Shown piece after piece: positions 31,820-39,546 of a DNA stretch of 64,000 bases. Each line of letters begins with the position of its first letter. Within the stretch, counting starts at the first letter, position 1. The notes below the pieces were generated by a model. The model did not search any database and was not told where the DNA came from. It saw only the letters and a program-made list of their open reading frames with translations. This stretch comes from JASHPR01 sp963808705 (GTDB lineage Bacteria > Actinomycetota > Actinomycetes > Streptosporangiales > Streptosporangiaceae), in NCBI GenBank assembly GCA_963808705.1, contig CAWEHB010000008.1, positions 1 through 64,000 on the forward strand. Reading direction: 5' to 3'. A program made the translations under genes and the position numbers.

Positions 31820-33391
31820 TCAGCCGCCGCTGGCGTGCGCGTAGAGGTAGAGCCAGATGTCGCTGGTCCGCCAGGCGTGGACCAGCCGGAAATGCAGGCC
31901 GCTCAGGATCACCAGCGGCGTGGGATGGCCGTACTCGACGACCCAGACCCGCGAGACCCGGGTCAGCCGCTGCCGCACCACGGGATCGGGCAGGAAGGTG
32001 CCGACGAGCGTGGCGGACTGGATGGGCGTCTTCGCCTGGGCGACCGGAATCAGCTGGCGGATCCCGTACGGGTACGCCTGGGCGAAGTTCTCGGCCTTGA
32101 ATTCCAGGACGGCATCCCCCGGCCGCAGGTTGCGGGCCACGATCCGGTCCGCCTGCCGGACGTTGTCCCCGTGCCCGTCCGGGCCGCGCACCTGCACCTG
32201 GGCCGGCACCCCGAGCACCGCGATCACCACGAGCGCCGCGGTGCCGGCCACCCAGCCGAGCGCGGCCAGCCCGGCGCCCGCCAGCAGCGCGATCGCGGGC
32301 ATGCAGAGCAGGACGTACCGCAACGTGTACAGCGGGGTGAGCAGCGAGCCGATGAGCAGGATCGCCGGCGGCAGGATCAGCCAGGGCAGGCACAGCGCCA
32401 GCAGCGATCCCGGCCAGCTGGCCCGCAGCCGGTCCCGCCCGGCGAGGGCGCTGACCACGATCCCGGCCGCGATGACTAGGACCACGACGTCCGCCATCAG
32501 CGCCGGGCCGACCAGCTGGTGCAGGCCCGTGACCGCGCCGAGCCCGGGCGGGCTGAGCCAGGAGAGCGTCCCGCGCTGCACGAACCCCAGGGCCAGCACC
32601 GGGCTGGCCAGCGCGGTGCCCGCCGCGGCAGCGGCGAGCCAGCCCAACGCCAGCGCCCGGTCGGCCCGGCGCCCGCCCGTCTCGCCCGTCTCGCCCGTCT
32701 CGCCCGTCTCGCCCGCGTCAGCCGCGCGCAGGTACCGCAGCGCCACGGTCACCGCGTGCGCCGGGATCAGCAGCAGGCCGAAGATGTCCACGATGCCGAG
32801 CGCGGCCAGGCACACCGCGTAACCGATCAGCCAGCGGTGCCGGACGCCGGGGTCGGCCTGCATGGCCCGCACCAGCAGGTAGCTGGCCAGGGCCGCCAGC
32901 GCGACCACGATCGCGTACGGCCTCGCGTCCTGCCCGTACAGGCTGACCTCCGGGAGGACCGCGAAGACCAGGCCGGAGGCGAGCCCCGCCCGCGGTGAGA
33001 CCAGCCGCCGGCCCAGGGCGGCCACGGCCGCCGCCGCGCCGGCCATGGCCACCGCCGACGGGAGCCTGGTCACCAGCTCGCCGGTGCCGCCCAGCCGCAC
33101 CATCACCCAGATGAGCAGGTAGTAGGCGCCGTGCACGGCGTCGATGTTCCCGAGCGTCTGCAGCAGGTTGCCGAGCGGCCGCTGCGCCGCGGACATGGTG
33201 GCGGCCTCGTCCCGCCAGTATGAGGCCCCGGTGATGCCCCAGAGCATGATCACGAACGTGACGACCGGCGGGAGCGCCATCATCCAGCGGGGCCCAGCGT
33301 CGAAGCCCGCGCGCCGGGCCTCGCCTCGCTTCGAGCCCGCCCCGGCCGCCTGGCCGCCAGAGACGACAGGCTGGGTGCTGGGCGAGGTCAC
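31820..33391 (-). CDS. GT-C type membrane glycosyltransferase
   Basis: A 523-residue multi-pass protein of the ArnT/PMT-like superfamily. The first helix (residues 38-55) is followed by an outer loop with WRDEAATMSAAQRPLGNLLQTLGNIDAVHGAYYLL, holding the Asp-Glu pair and the typical His. About ten further helices follow and a soluble C-terminal domain (VRQADRIVARNLRPGDAVLEFK) of about 130 residues. A 9-bp unit repeated four times gives GETGETGETGETG in a cytoplasmic loop near residue 230. It probably transfers mannose or another sugar from polyprenyl phosphate. It shares its class, but not close sequence, with the protein at 17980. Confidence 0.82.
   Translation of the reverse strand: MTSPSTQPVVSGGQAAGAGSKRGEARRAGFDAGPRWMMALPPVVTFVIMLWGITGASYWRDEAATMSAAQRPLGNLLQTLGNIDAVHGAYYLLIWVMVRLGGTGELVTRLPSAVAMAGAAAAVAALGRRLVSPRAGLASGLVFAVLPEVSLYGQDARPYAIVVALAALASYLLVRAMQADPGVRHRWLIGYAVCLAALGIVDIFGLLLIPAHAVTVALRYLRAADAGETGETGETGETGGRRADRALALGWLAAAAAGTALASPVLALGFVQRGTLSWLSPPGLGAVTGLHQLVGPALMADVVVLVIAAGIVVSALAGRDRLRASWPGSLLALCLPWLILPPAILLIGSLLTPLYTLRYVLLCMPAIALLAGAGLAALGWVAGTAALVVIAVLGVPAQVQVRGPDGHGDNVRQADRIVARNLRPGDAVLEFKAENFAQAYPYGIRQLIPVAQAKTPIQSATLVGTFLPDPVVRQRLTRVSRVWVVEYGHPTPLVILSGLHFRLVHAWRTSDIWLYLYAHASGG
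32674..32709. repeat. 9-bp tandem repeat, four copies, in frame
   Basis: CGCCCGTCT four times, encoding the GET repeat in the glycosyltransferase loop. Confidence 0.85.
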
Positions 33392-33423
33392 TGCACGGTG
33401 CCTTTCAAAACACGGTGCCTTCC

Positions 33424-33467
33424 GGACGGGCTACCTGCGGTCACTGGACGGGCTACCTGCGGTCACT
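33424..33467. repeat. 22-bp tandem duplication
   Basis: Two identical 22-bp copies beginning GGACGGGCTACC in the promoter region of the glycosyltransferase gene. A shorter pair of CACGGTGCCTT repeats precedes them. Confidence 0.85.
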
Positions 33468-33520
33468 AGACACTATGCAACCGGGCGCCGTCCCGTGAAC
33501 CAACAGCCCCGCAACGGCCC

Positions 33521-33571
33521 ATGATCACGTCGGATTTTGGCCGTATGAGGACCAAGATCCGACGTGATCAT
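33521..33571. repeat. long inverted repeat between hpnH and the GT-C gene
   Basis: Arms of 20 bp (33521-33540 and 33552-33571, starting ATGATCACGTCGGA) match with one mismatch around an 11-nt loop. It lies downstream of hpnH (stop at 33672) and upstream of the next gene, so it can act as a terminator for the hopanoid operon. It lacks a T-run and may instead belong to a dispersed repeat family. Confidence 0.6.
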
Positions 33572-33671
33572 GAAATGGCGGGGAGCGGGACGCCAGGCCG
33601 GGCCGGCAATCCCGGCCGCGCGGGGGAGCGGGGTGCGCCCGGCCAGGTCGGCGGGTCAGGGCCCGGCCGGG

Positions 33672-34676
33672 TCAGGTCCCGCGCATCGCGCGCAGGGACT
33701 CCCGCAGCGATCCCATGGTGGCGAGCACCGCAGACGGCTCGTACCCGCAGTGCGCCATGCAGTTCGCGCACCGCGGGTCCTTGCCGCGGCCGTAGGCGTC
33801 CCAGTCCGTGGTCTCGATCAGCTCCTGGTACGTCTTGGCGTACCCGTCGGCCATCAGGTAACAGGGCCGCTGCCAGCCGAGCAGCGAGTAGGAGGGGATG
33901 CCCCACGCGGTGCAGCCGAAGTCCGTCTTGCCCTCGAGGAAGTCGAGGAACAGCGGCGAGTGGTTGAGCCGCCAGCGCTTCCGGTTGCCGTCGCCGAACG
34001 CCTTGCGGAACAGCTCCCGCGTCTCGGTGACGCCCAGGAAATGGTCCTGGTCGGGCGCCTTCTCGTAGGCGTAGGCCGGGGAGATCTGCATCTGGTCGAC
34101 ACCCAGGTCGTCGTTGAGGTAGTTGAGCACGTCGATCACGGTGTGCGGGGTGTCGGTGTTGAAGAACGTGGTGTTCGTGTTGACACTGAACCCGCGCCGC
34201 TTCGCGTCCTTGATCGCGGCGACCGCGGCGTCGAACACGCCCTCCTTGCAGACCGACTCGTCGTGCCGCTCCCGCAGCCCGTCGATGTGCACCACCCAGG
34301 AGAAGTACGGCGACGGCGTGAACTTGTCGATCTTCTTCGGCATGAGCAGCGCGTTCGTGCACAGGAACACGAACTTCTTGCGCGCGATCAGCTGGCGCAC
34401 GAGCTCGTCGATCTGGGGGTGCATGAGCGGCTCGCCGCCGGCGATGGACACCATCGGCGCGCCGCACTCCTCGATCGCGGCCAGCGCCTGCTCCACCGGC
34501 ATCCGCTGCTTCAGCACGTCATGCGGCTGCTGGATCTTGCCGCAGCCCGCGCACTTGAGGTTGCACGCGAACAGCGGCTCGAGCTCCACCAGCAGCGGGA
34601 ACTTATCCCGGCGGGCCAGCTTCTGGCTCAGCAGGTAGGCACCAATGCGTAGGCTCTGGCGCAACGGCATGGTCAT
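33672..34676 (-). CDS. hpnH: adenosyl-hopene transferase HpnH (radical SAM)
   Basis: A 334-residue radical SAM enzyme that adds the 5'-deoxyadenosyl group to diploptene, giving adenosylhopane. The cluster motif is CNLKCAGC near residue 38 (CxxxCxxC), followed by GGEPLMHP and the SPASM-like C-terminal cysteines CANCMAHCGYEP near residue 310. FFNTDTPHTVIDVLNYLNDDLGVDQMQISPAYAYEKAPDQDHF is the HpnH-specific middle. It is the last gene of the hopanoid operon; the ATG lies one base after the stop of hpnG-ispH. Length is as usual for the family. Confidence 0.95.
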   Translation of the reverse strand: MTMPLRQSLRIGAYLLSQKLARRDKFPLLVELEPLFACNLKCAGCGKIQQPHDVLKQRMPVEQALAAIEECGAPMVSIAGGEPLMHPQIDELVRQLIARKKFVFLCTNALLMPKKIDKFTPSPYFSWVVHIDGLRERHDESVCKEGVFDAAVAAIKDAKRRGFSVNTNTTFFNTDTPHTVIDVLNYLNDDLGVDQMQISPAYAYEKAPDQDHFLGVTETRELFRKAFGDGNRKRWRLNHSPLFLDFLEGKTDFGCTAWGIPSYSLLGWQRPCYLMADGYAKTYQELIETTDWDAYGRGKDPRCANCMAHCGYEPSAVLATMGSLRESLRAMRGT

Positions 34677-36383
34677 TTATTGCTTCAACTCCTTCGGCAG
34701 CCCGAAGCGGATGGATTCGGTGGCGACCACGCGCTCGCTGACCTCGACCGGCCCGAGGCCGGACAGGGCATCGATGATCTGGTCGACCACGGCGGGGGGC
34801 GCGGACGCCCCCGCGGTGAGCCCCACGACGGACGCGCCCGCCAGCCAGTCGAGCTCGATGTCCTCGGACCCGTCGATCAGGTACGCGGGGGTCCCGGCCC
34901 GCTGCGCGGTCTCGACCAGGCGCCGCGAGTTGGACGAGTTGGCCGAACCCGCCACCAGCACCAGGTCGGACTCGTCCGCGATGGCGCGCACCGCGAGCTG
35001 GCGGTTGGTCGTGGCGTAGCAGATGTCGTCGCTGCCGGGCCCGCGGGCCTCCGGGAACCGCTCCAGCAGCGCGTCGGCGATGCCGCCGGCCTCCTCGAGG
35101 GATAGCGTGGTCTGCATCAGGTAGGCGACCCGGCCCGGGTCCTTGGGCTGCAGCCGGGCCACGTCCGCCGGGGTCTCGACCAGCGTCATGGCCTGCGGCG
35201 CCTCGCCCAGCGTGCCCTCGACCTCCTCATGCCCGGCGTGCCCGATAAACGCCACGTGATAGCCCTCGGCGGCGAACCGGCGCGCCTCGGCGTGTACCTT
35301 AGCGACCAGCGGGCAGGTCGCGTCGATGGCCTCGAGGCCGCGTGCCGACGCGTCCTGGCGTACCTCCGGCGACACCCCGTGCGCGGAGAACACCACCACC
35401 GCGCCGTCGGGAACCTCGTCCAGCTCGTCCACGAACACGGCCCCGCGGCGTTCTAGATCGGTCACGACCACCTTGTTGTGCACGATCTGCTTGCGCACGT
35501 ACACGGGCGGGCCGTGCCGGTCGAGCACCCGCTCGACGATCTCGATCGCCCGCTCCACCCCGGCGCAGAACGAGCGCGGGCCAGCCAGCAGCACCCGCCG
35601 GGGCGCGCAGGCCGCCGCCCACCGCGCGAGCGCGGGCCCGGCCAGGCGCAGCGACCGCAGCGCGGCGATGCCGCCCGGCACCGCCCACGGGCTGAGCAGC
35701 GGCCGCTGCGCGGTGTCCGATATCGCGCGAAGCACGACCGCGGGACGGCCGGCGGCGCCCGCCAGCAGCGGCGCCGACTCCATGTCCACCGCCACCGCGC
35801 CCTGGGCGACCAGGCGCTCCCGCTGGCCGGGCCGGAACAGGTGGTCGACGGTGACGATCTGGCCGGCCGTGGCGCGCAGCCCGGCCCGGCGCAGCTCACC
35901 CGCGAGCAGCGGCGCGGACGGGCAGCTCACCGACCCGGCGGAACCGAGCCGGCTGACCTCCGTGCCCACCACGAGGTCTCCGAGCCGCAGGTCGGCGCGG
36001 ATCCCGCCGCCGACGCCGCCCACGACCAGTTTCCCGAACGTGCCGTCGCGGAGTTCCGCCGCCTGTCGCGCCGCCCTGGCCGGGCCATAACCGCTGCGCC
36101 GCACCTCACCGCGGTCGCCGAGGCCGCGCCGCACCGCCCGCGCCTCCAGCCGCAGCGGGGCACAGACGACAAATCTGCTCGCCTCAGGGGCCCCACCCAC
36201 CTCCCCATCCCCCTTCGCTGCCGTCTTCCCTCCTCGCTCGGGCGCTCGTTCCTCGCGCCCTCCCTCGTCAGTCCAGACGGCGGCGCGCCCCTTCGGCTCG
36301 GACAATGCCTTCCCCTCGTCGCTCGGTCGCAGGCTCCCTCGCTCCTCAGTCCAGGCGGCGGCGCGCGCCTTCGGCTCGGTCAT
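34677..36383 (-). CDS. hpnG-ispH: fused HpnG nucleoside phosphorylase and IspH reductase
   Basis: A 568-residue two-domain protein. Residues 1-65 are a low-complexity charged leader with a repeat (EPKARAAAWTEE and EPKGRAAVWTDE). Residues 68-255 are the phosphorylase-superfamily domain of HpnG (FVVCAPLRLEARAV, VVGGVGGGIRADLRLGDLVVGTEV, DMESAPLLAG), which releases adenine from adenosylhopane. Residues 265-560 are IspH, 4-hydroxy-3-methylbut-2-enyl diphosphate reductase, with the three iron-sulfur cysteines in GPRSFCAGVERAI, IDATCPLVAKVH and DICYATTNRQ, plus GHAGHEEVEGTLGEAP. The fusion ties isoprenoid supply to hopanoid tailoring. The start overlaps the shc stop (ATGA). Confidence 0.93.
   Translation of the reverse strand: MTEPKARAAAWTEERGSLRPSDEGKALSEPKGRAAVWTDEGGREERAPERGGKTAAKGDGEVGGAPEASRFVVCAPLRLEARAVRRGLGDRGEVRRSGYGPARAARQAAELRDGTFGKLVVGGVGGGIRADLRLGDLVVGTEVSRLGSAGSVSCPSAPLLAGELRRAGLRATAGQIVTVDHLFRPGQRERLVAQGAVAVDMESAPLLAGAAGRPAVVLRAISDTAQRPLLSPWAVPGGIAALRSLRLAGPALARWAAACAPRRVLLAGPRSFCAGVERAIEIVERVLDRHGPPVYVRKQIVHNKVVVTDLERRGAVFVDELDEVPDGAVVVFSAHGVSPEVRQDASARGLEAIDATCPLVAKVHAEARRFAAEGYHVAFIGHAGHEEVEGTLGEAPQAMTLVETPADVARLQPKDPGRVAYLMQTTLSLEEAGGIADALLERFPEARGPGSDDICYATTNRQLAVRAIADESDLVLVAGSANSSNSRRLVETAQRAGTPAYLIDGSEDIELDWLAGASVVGLTAGASAPPAVVDQIIDALSGLGPVEVSERVVATESIRFGLPKELKQ
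36268..36379. repeat. 34-bp direct repeat pair in the hpnG leader
   Basis: Two 34-bp copies (36268-36301 and 36346-36379), differing at two positions, both starting TCAGTCCA and ending TTCGGCTCGG, 78 bp apart. They code for the repeated charged leader of HpnG. Confidence 0.75.
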
Positions 36384-38326
36384 GAGGCACCCCCCTGAAC
36401 TCCCAGGTAGCGGCCGAGGGCGCTGACCGGGAAGACCAGCCGGTACAGGTGGTAGTTGATGTAGAAGTCGCCGGGGAACCCGGTGCCCGTGAACTGCGGC
36501 TCGTCCCAGGTCCCGTCGGGGCGCTGGGTCTGCGCCAGCCACTCCACGCCGCGGTCGATGCTGGCCTGCTCCTGCGGCCCGCCCGCGGCGAGCAGGGCGA
36601 GCAGCGCCCACGCGGTCTGCGACGCGGTGGACTCGCCGCGGCCCGCCCAGCCGGGGTCGTCGTAGGAGCGAAGGTCCTCGCCCCAGCCCCCGTCGGGGTT
36701 CTGGCGGGCGACCAGCCAGGCCAGGGCGCGCCGGATCGGCGGCTTGCCGGGCCGGACGCCCGCGGCGATCAGCGCGGGCACCACCGCGCCGGTCCCGTAC
36801 ACGTAGTTCGCGCCCCACCGGCCGAACCAGGACCCGTCGCTCTCCTGGGCCCGCAGCAGCCAGGCCACCCCCCGGCGCACCGACTTGGTCGCGGCCAGTC
36901 CCTCCGCGGCCAGCGCCTCGACCGTGTGCGCGGTGACGTCGGCCGACGGCGGGTCTGTGACCTCCCCGAAGTCGCAGAACGGCAGCCGGGCCGGGAACCG
37001 GGAGGTGTTGTCGGCGTCGAAGGCGCCCCAGCCGCCGTCCCGGCACTGCATGCCGGTGAGCCAGCGGACCGCGCGCGCCGCGGCATCGCGGCCGCGGCGC
37101 GCGCGGTCCTCCGAGCCCCCGCCGTCTGACGTTCCCTGACTGGCCGGCCCGTACACCCGCCGTAGCGCCAGCACCACCTCGGCCGTGTCGTCGACGTCCG
37201 GGTAGCCGTCGTTGTCGAACTCGAACGCCCAGCCGCCCGGGTCCAGGCCCGGCCGGCGGACCTGCCAGTCACCCGGCCCGCGGATCTCCTCGTCCAGCAC
37301 CCACCCGGCCGCCAAGCGCAGCGCCGGGTGGTCGGGCGGCAGCCCGGCGTCCGCGAGCCCGATCATCGCCAGGACCGTGTCCCAGACCGGTGACTGGCAC
37401 GCCTCCAGCCGCCGGACCGGCCCGCCCGGGGACTCCTCCCAGATGGTGAACCGGTCCAGGCCCGCCAGGCCGCGCTCGATCACCGGATGGTCCAGGCCGT
37501 AGCCGAGCAGGTGCAGCGCGATCAGCGAGTACACCCAGGGCGGCTGGATGCCGCCCCAGCAGCCGTCCCGCTCCTGCCGCGCGATGATCCACTCGGCGCA
37601 CCGGCGCATGGCCGCCGCCCGGACCGCGCGGGCCGGGGCGAGCCGGCGGCCGTGTCGCTCGTAGGCGTGCAGCGCCCGGTCGAGCCGGCCGAACACCGCC
37701 GACCAGCCGTCAAAGCCCGCCGGGCCGGTTCGCGCGGCGTGGCCGGCCGCCGGGTGCTGCAGTTCGTTCAGGTCAAAGGGCAGGGTCCGGACGGGGCGCA
37801 GCGAGCAGACGATGGTCAGCGGCACGATGGTCTGGCGGGCCCAGCACGCCCAGTCGTACACGTTGAGCGGGAACCAGGCCGGGAGGTAGATCATCTCCGG
37901 CGGCATGACCGGCAGGTCATCCCACGGCCACTCGCCGAACAGGGCCAGCCAGATGCGGGTGAAGACGCGGGTGGCCGGGATCCCGCCCGAGGCCCTGATC
38001 CAGTCCGCGGCGCGGGTCATGTGGTCGGCACCGGGGGCATCGCCGGCCAGCCGGAGCGCGGCGTAGGCCTCGACGGTCGTGGACAGGTCGGCGTGGCCGC
38101 CGGGGAAGTTGGCCCAGGTCCCGTCCGCCCGCTGGCAGGACCTGATCCACCGGGCGGCGGCCGCGGTCTGGTCCGCCGTGCGCACGCCGAGGAACTCGCG
38201 CAGCAGGAGATCCTCGGCGTCCATGGTGACGTTGGTCTCCAGCTCGCCCTGCCACCAGCCCTGGTCGTGCTGCAGCCCGAGCAGGTGACCCACGGCCCGG
38301 TCCAGCGCCGTCCGGCCGGCCTGCAC
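36380..38326 (-). CDS. shc: squalene-hopene cyclase, start region disturbed
   Basis: A class II triterpene cyclase (648 residues from GTG 38326) that folds squalene into hopene at the membrane. The catalytic DxDD motif is in GYPDVDDTAEVVLALRRV near residue 378. Many QW-type repeats are visible (QGWWQGELE, DGCWGGIQP, DGGWGAFDADN, DGSWFGRWG, DGGWGEDL, DGTWDEP). The N-terminal RTALDRAVGHLLGLQHDQGWW is typical. The start is a problem: GTG 38326 has no ribosome binding site. Upstream in the same frame lie three copies of a 39-bp repeat (AGGSGGSSPRADT each) but then stops; the natural ATG at 38489 is in another frame. A frameshift near the repeat is likely. Confidence 0.93.
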   Translation of the reverse strand: MQAGRTALDRAVGHLLGLQHDQGWWQGELETNVTMDAEDLLLREFLGVRTADQTAAAARWIRSCQRADGTWANFPGGHADLSTTVEAYAALRLAGDAPGADHMTRAADWIRASGGIPATRVFTRIWLALFGEWPWDDLPVMPPEMIYLPAWFPLNVYDWACWARQTIVPLTIVCSLRPVRTLPFDLNELQHPAAGHAARTGPAGFDGWSAVFGRLDRALHAYERHGRRLAPARAVRAAAMRRCAEWIIARQERDGCWGGIQPPWVYSLIALHLLGYGLDHPVIERGLAGLDRFTIWEESPGGPVRRLEACQSPVWDTVLAMIGLADAGLPPDHPALRLAAGWVLDEEIRGPGDWQVRRPGLDPGGWAFEFDNDGYPDVDDTAEVVLALRRVYGPASQGTSDGGGSEDRARRGRDAAARAVRWLTGMQCRDGGWGAFDADNTSRFPARLPFCDFGEVTDPPSADVTAHTVEALAAEGLAATKSVRRGVAWLLRAQESDGSWFGRWGANYVYGTGAVVPALIAAGVRPGKPPIRRALAWLVARQNPDGGWGEDLRSYDDPGWAGRGESTASQTAWALLALLAAGGPQEQASIDRGVEWLAQTQRPDGTWDEPQFTGTGFPGDFYINYHLYRLVFPVSALGRYLGVQGGAS

Positions 38327-38443
38327 GGTATCGGCCCGGGGGGACGACCCCCCGGAACCCCCCGCGGTATCGGCCCGGGGGGACGACCCCCCGGAACCCC
38401 CCGCGGTATCGGCCCGGGGGGACGACCCCCCGGAACCCCCCGC
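38327..38443. repeat. 39-bp tandem repeat, three copies, at the shc start
   Basis: Three identical 39-bp copies (38327, 38366, 38405) with runs of six G and six C. In the cyclase frame each codes 13 residues. The runs make indels likely. Confidence 0.9.
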
Positions 38444-38523
38444 GGCCGGCCCGCCGGCCGCCGCCGGCCGGGGATTGAGTCACGGTCATGTCGCCATCAC
38501 CGCCGCTGCCGCGCCGCCTCGCC

Positions 38524-39546
38524 TCACCACTGGCGCGCCGTGATGAACTCGGCGATCGCGGCGAACTCCGCCCGCACGTCGTCAGGCATGTCGGTTTCCG
38601 CCAGGCACTTGTCCGCCGAGGCCAGCGCGGCGTCGGCCTCGGCGTCGGCCCACTCCCGGCCCCCGGCCGCCTCGACCAGCCCGGCCGCGCGGATCAGCTC
38701 GTCCTCGCTGAGCGGGTCGGCCTGGGCCAGCAGCGCGCCGAGTTCCCGCCCGGGCTCGGTGCCGCTGGTCAGCGCGGCCACCACGGGCAGCGACTTCTTT
38801 CTCGTCCGCAGGTCCGACCGGACCGGCTTGCCGGTTATCTCCGGTGCGCCCCAGATGCCGAGGAGATCGTCGGTGAGCTGGAAGGCCAGGCCCACGTGCG
38901 CCCCGAATCCGGCCAGGCCCATGGCCAGGTCCGCGGGCGCGCCGACGTAGACGGCGCCGATGCTGCAGGCGCAGGCCATGAGGGCGGCGGTCTTGTCCCC
39001 GGCCATCTGGCGGCACTCGTCGAGCGTGACGTCATCGCGGCGCTCGAAGGCCAGGTCCGCGCCCTGGCCCGCGATCAGCCGCTGCACGGCCGCGGACAGG
39101 CAGCGCGAGGCCCAGATGCTCTGCGGGGCGGTGCCCTCCAGCAGCAGGTCCTGGGCCAGCGCCAGCATGGCGTCTCCGGCCAGGATCGCCGCGCCGATCC
39201 CGTACACCGTCCAGGCGGTCGGCCGGTGCCTGCGCTCGGTGTCGCCGTCCATGATGTCGTCGTGCAGCAGCGAGAAGTTGTGCACGAACTCGACGGCCGC
39301 GGCGGCGGGCACGCCGCGCTCGGGCGCGGCGTCTGCGGCGCGGGCCGACAGCAGCGCGAGCGCGGGGCGCAGCGCCTTCCCCGCGGTACCGGTGCGGCCG
39401 GTCGGGTGCCCGGCCGGATCGGTCAGGCCGAGGTGATACGCGGCGACGATGCGGACTTCAGGGCTCAGCCGGTCCACGGCCGCGGCGATCGCCGGGCCCA
39501 CCAGGTCGCGGGCGTTCTCCACGCCCGCCGGGATCGTGGCCGTCAT
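38524..39546 (-). CDS. polyprenyl (farnesyl/geranylgeranyl) diphosphate synthase
   Basis: A 340-residue trans-isoprenyl diphosphate synthase. The first Asp-rich motif is LLHDDIMDGD near residue 95, the second FQLTDDLLGIWG near residue 224. KALRPALALLSARA carries the substrate-binding Lys-Arg region and GDKTAALMACACSIGA lies between. It condenses IPP with an allylic diphosphate; in this operon it presumably makes the farnesyl diphosphate used by HpnC/HpnD. The residues just before the first motif are FVHNFSL, which leaves product length open. Its ATG overlaps the hpnE stop. Confidence 0.93.
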   Translation of the reverse strand: MTATIPAGVENARDLVGPAIAAAVDRLSPEVRIVAAYHLGLTDPAGHPTGRTGTAGKALRPALALLSARAADAAPERGVPAAAAVEFVHNFSLLHDDIMDGDTERRHRPTAWTVYGIGAAILAGDAMLALAQDLLLEGTAPQSIWASRCLSAAVQRLIAGQGADLAFERRDDVTLDECRQMAGDKTAALMACACSIGAVYVGAPADLAMGLAGFGAHVGLAFQLTDDLLGIWGAPEITGKPVRSDLRTRKKSLPVVAALTSGTEPGRELGALLAQADPLSEDELIRAAGLVEAAGGREWADAEADAALASADKCLAETDMPDDVRAEFAAIAEFITARQW

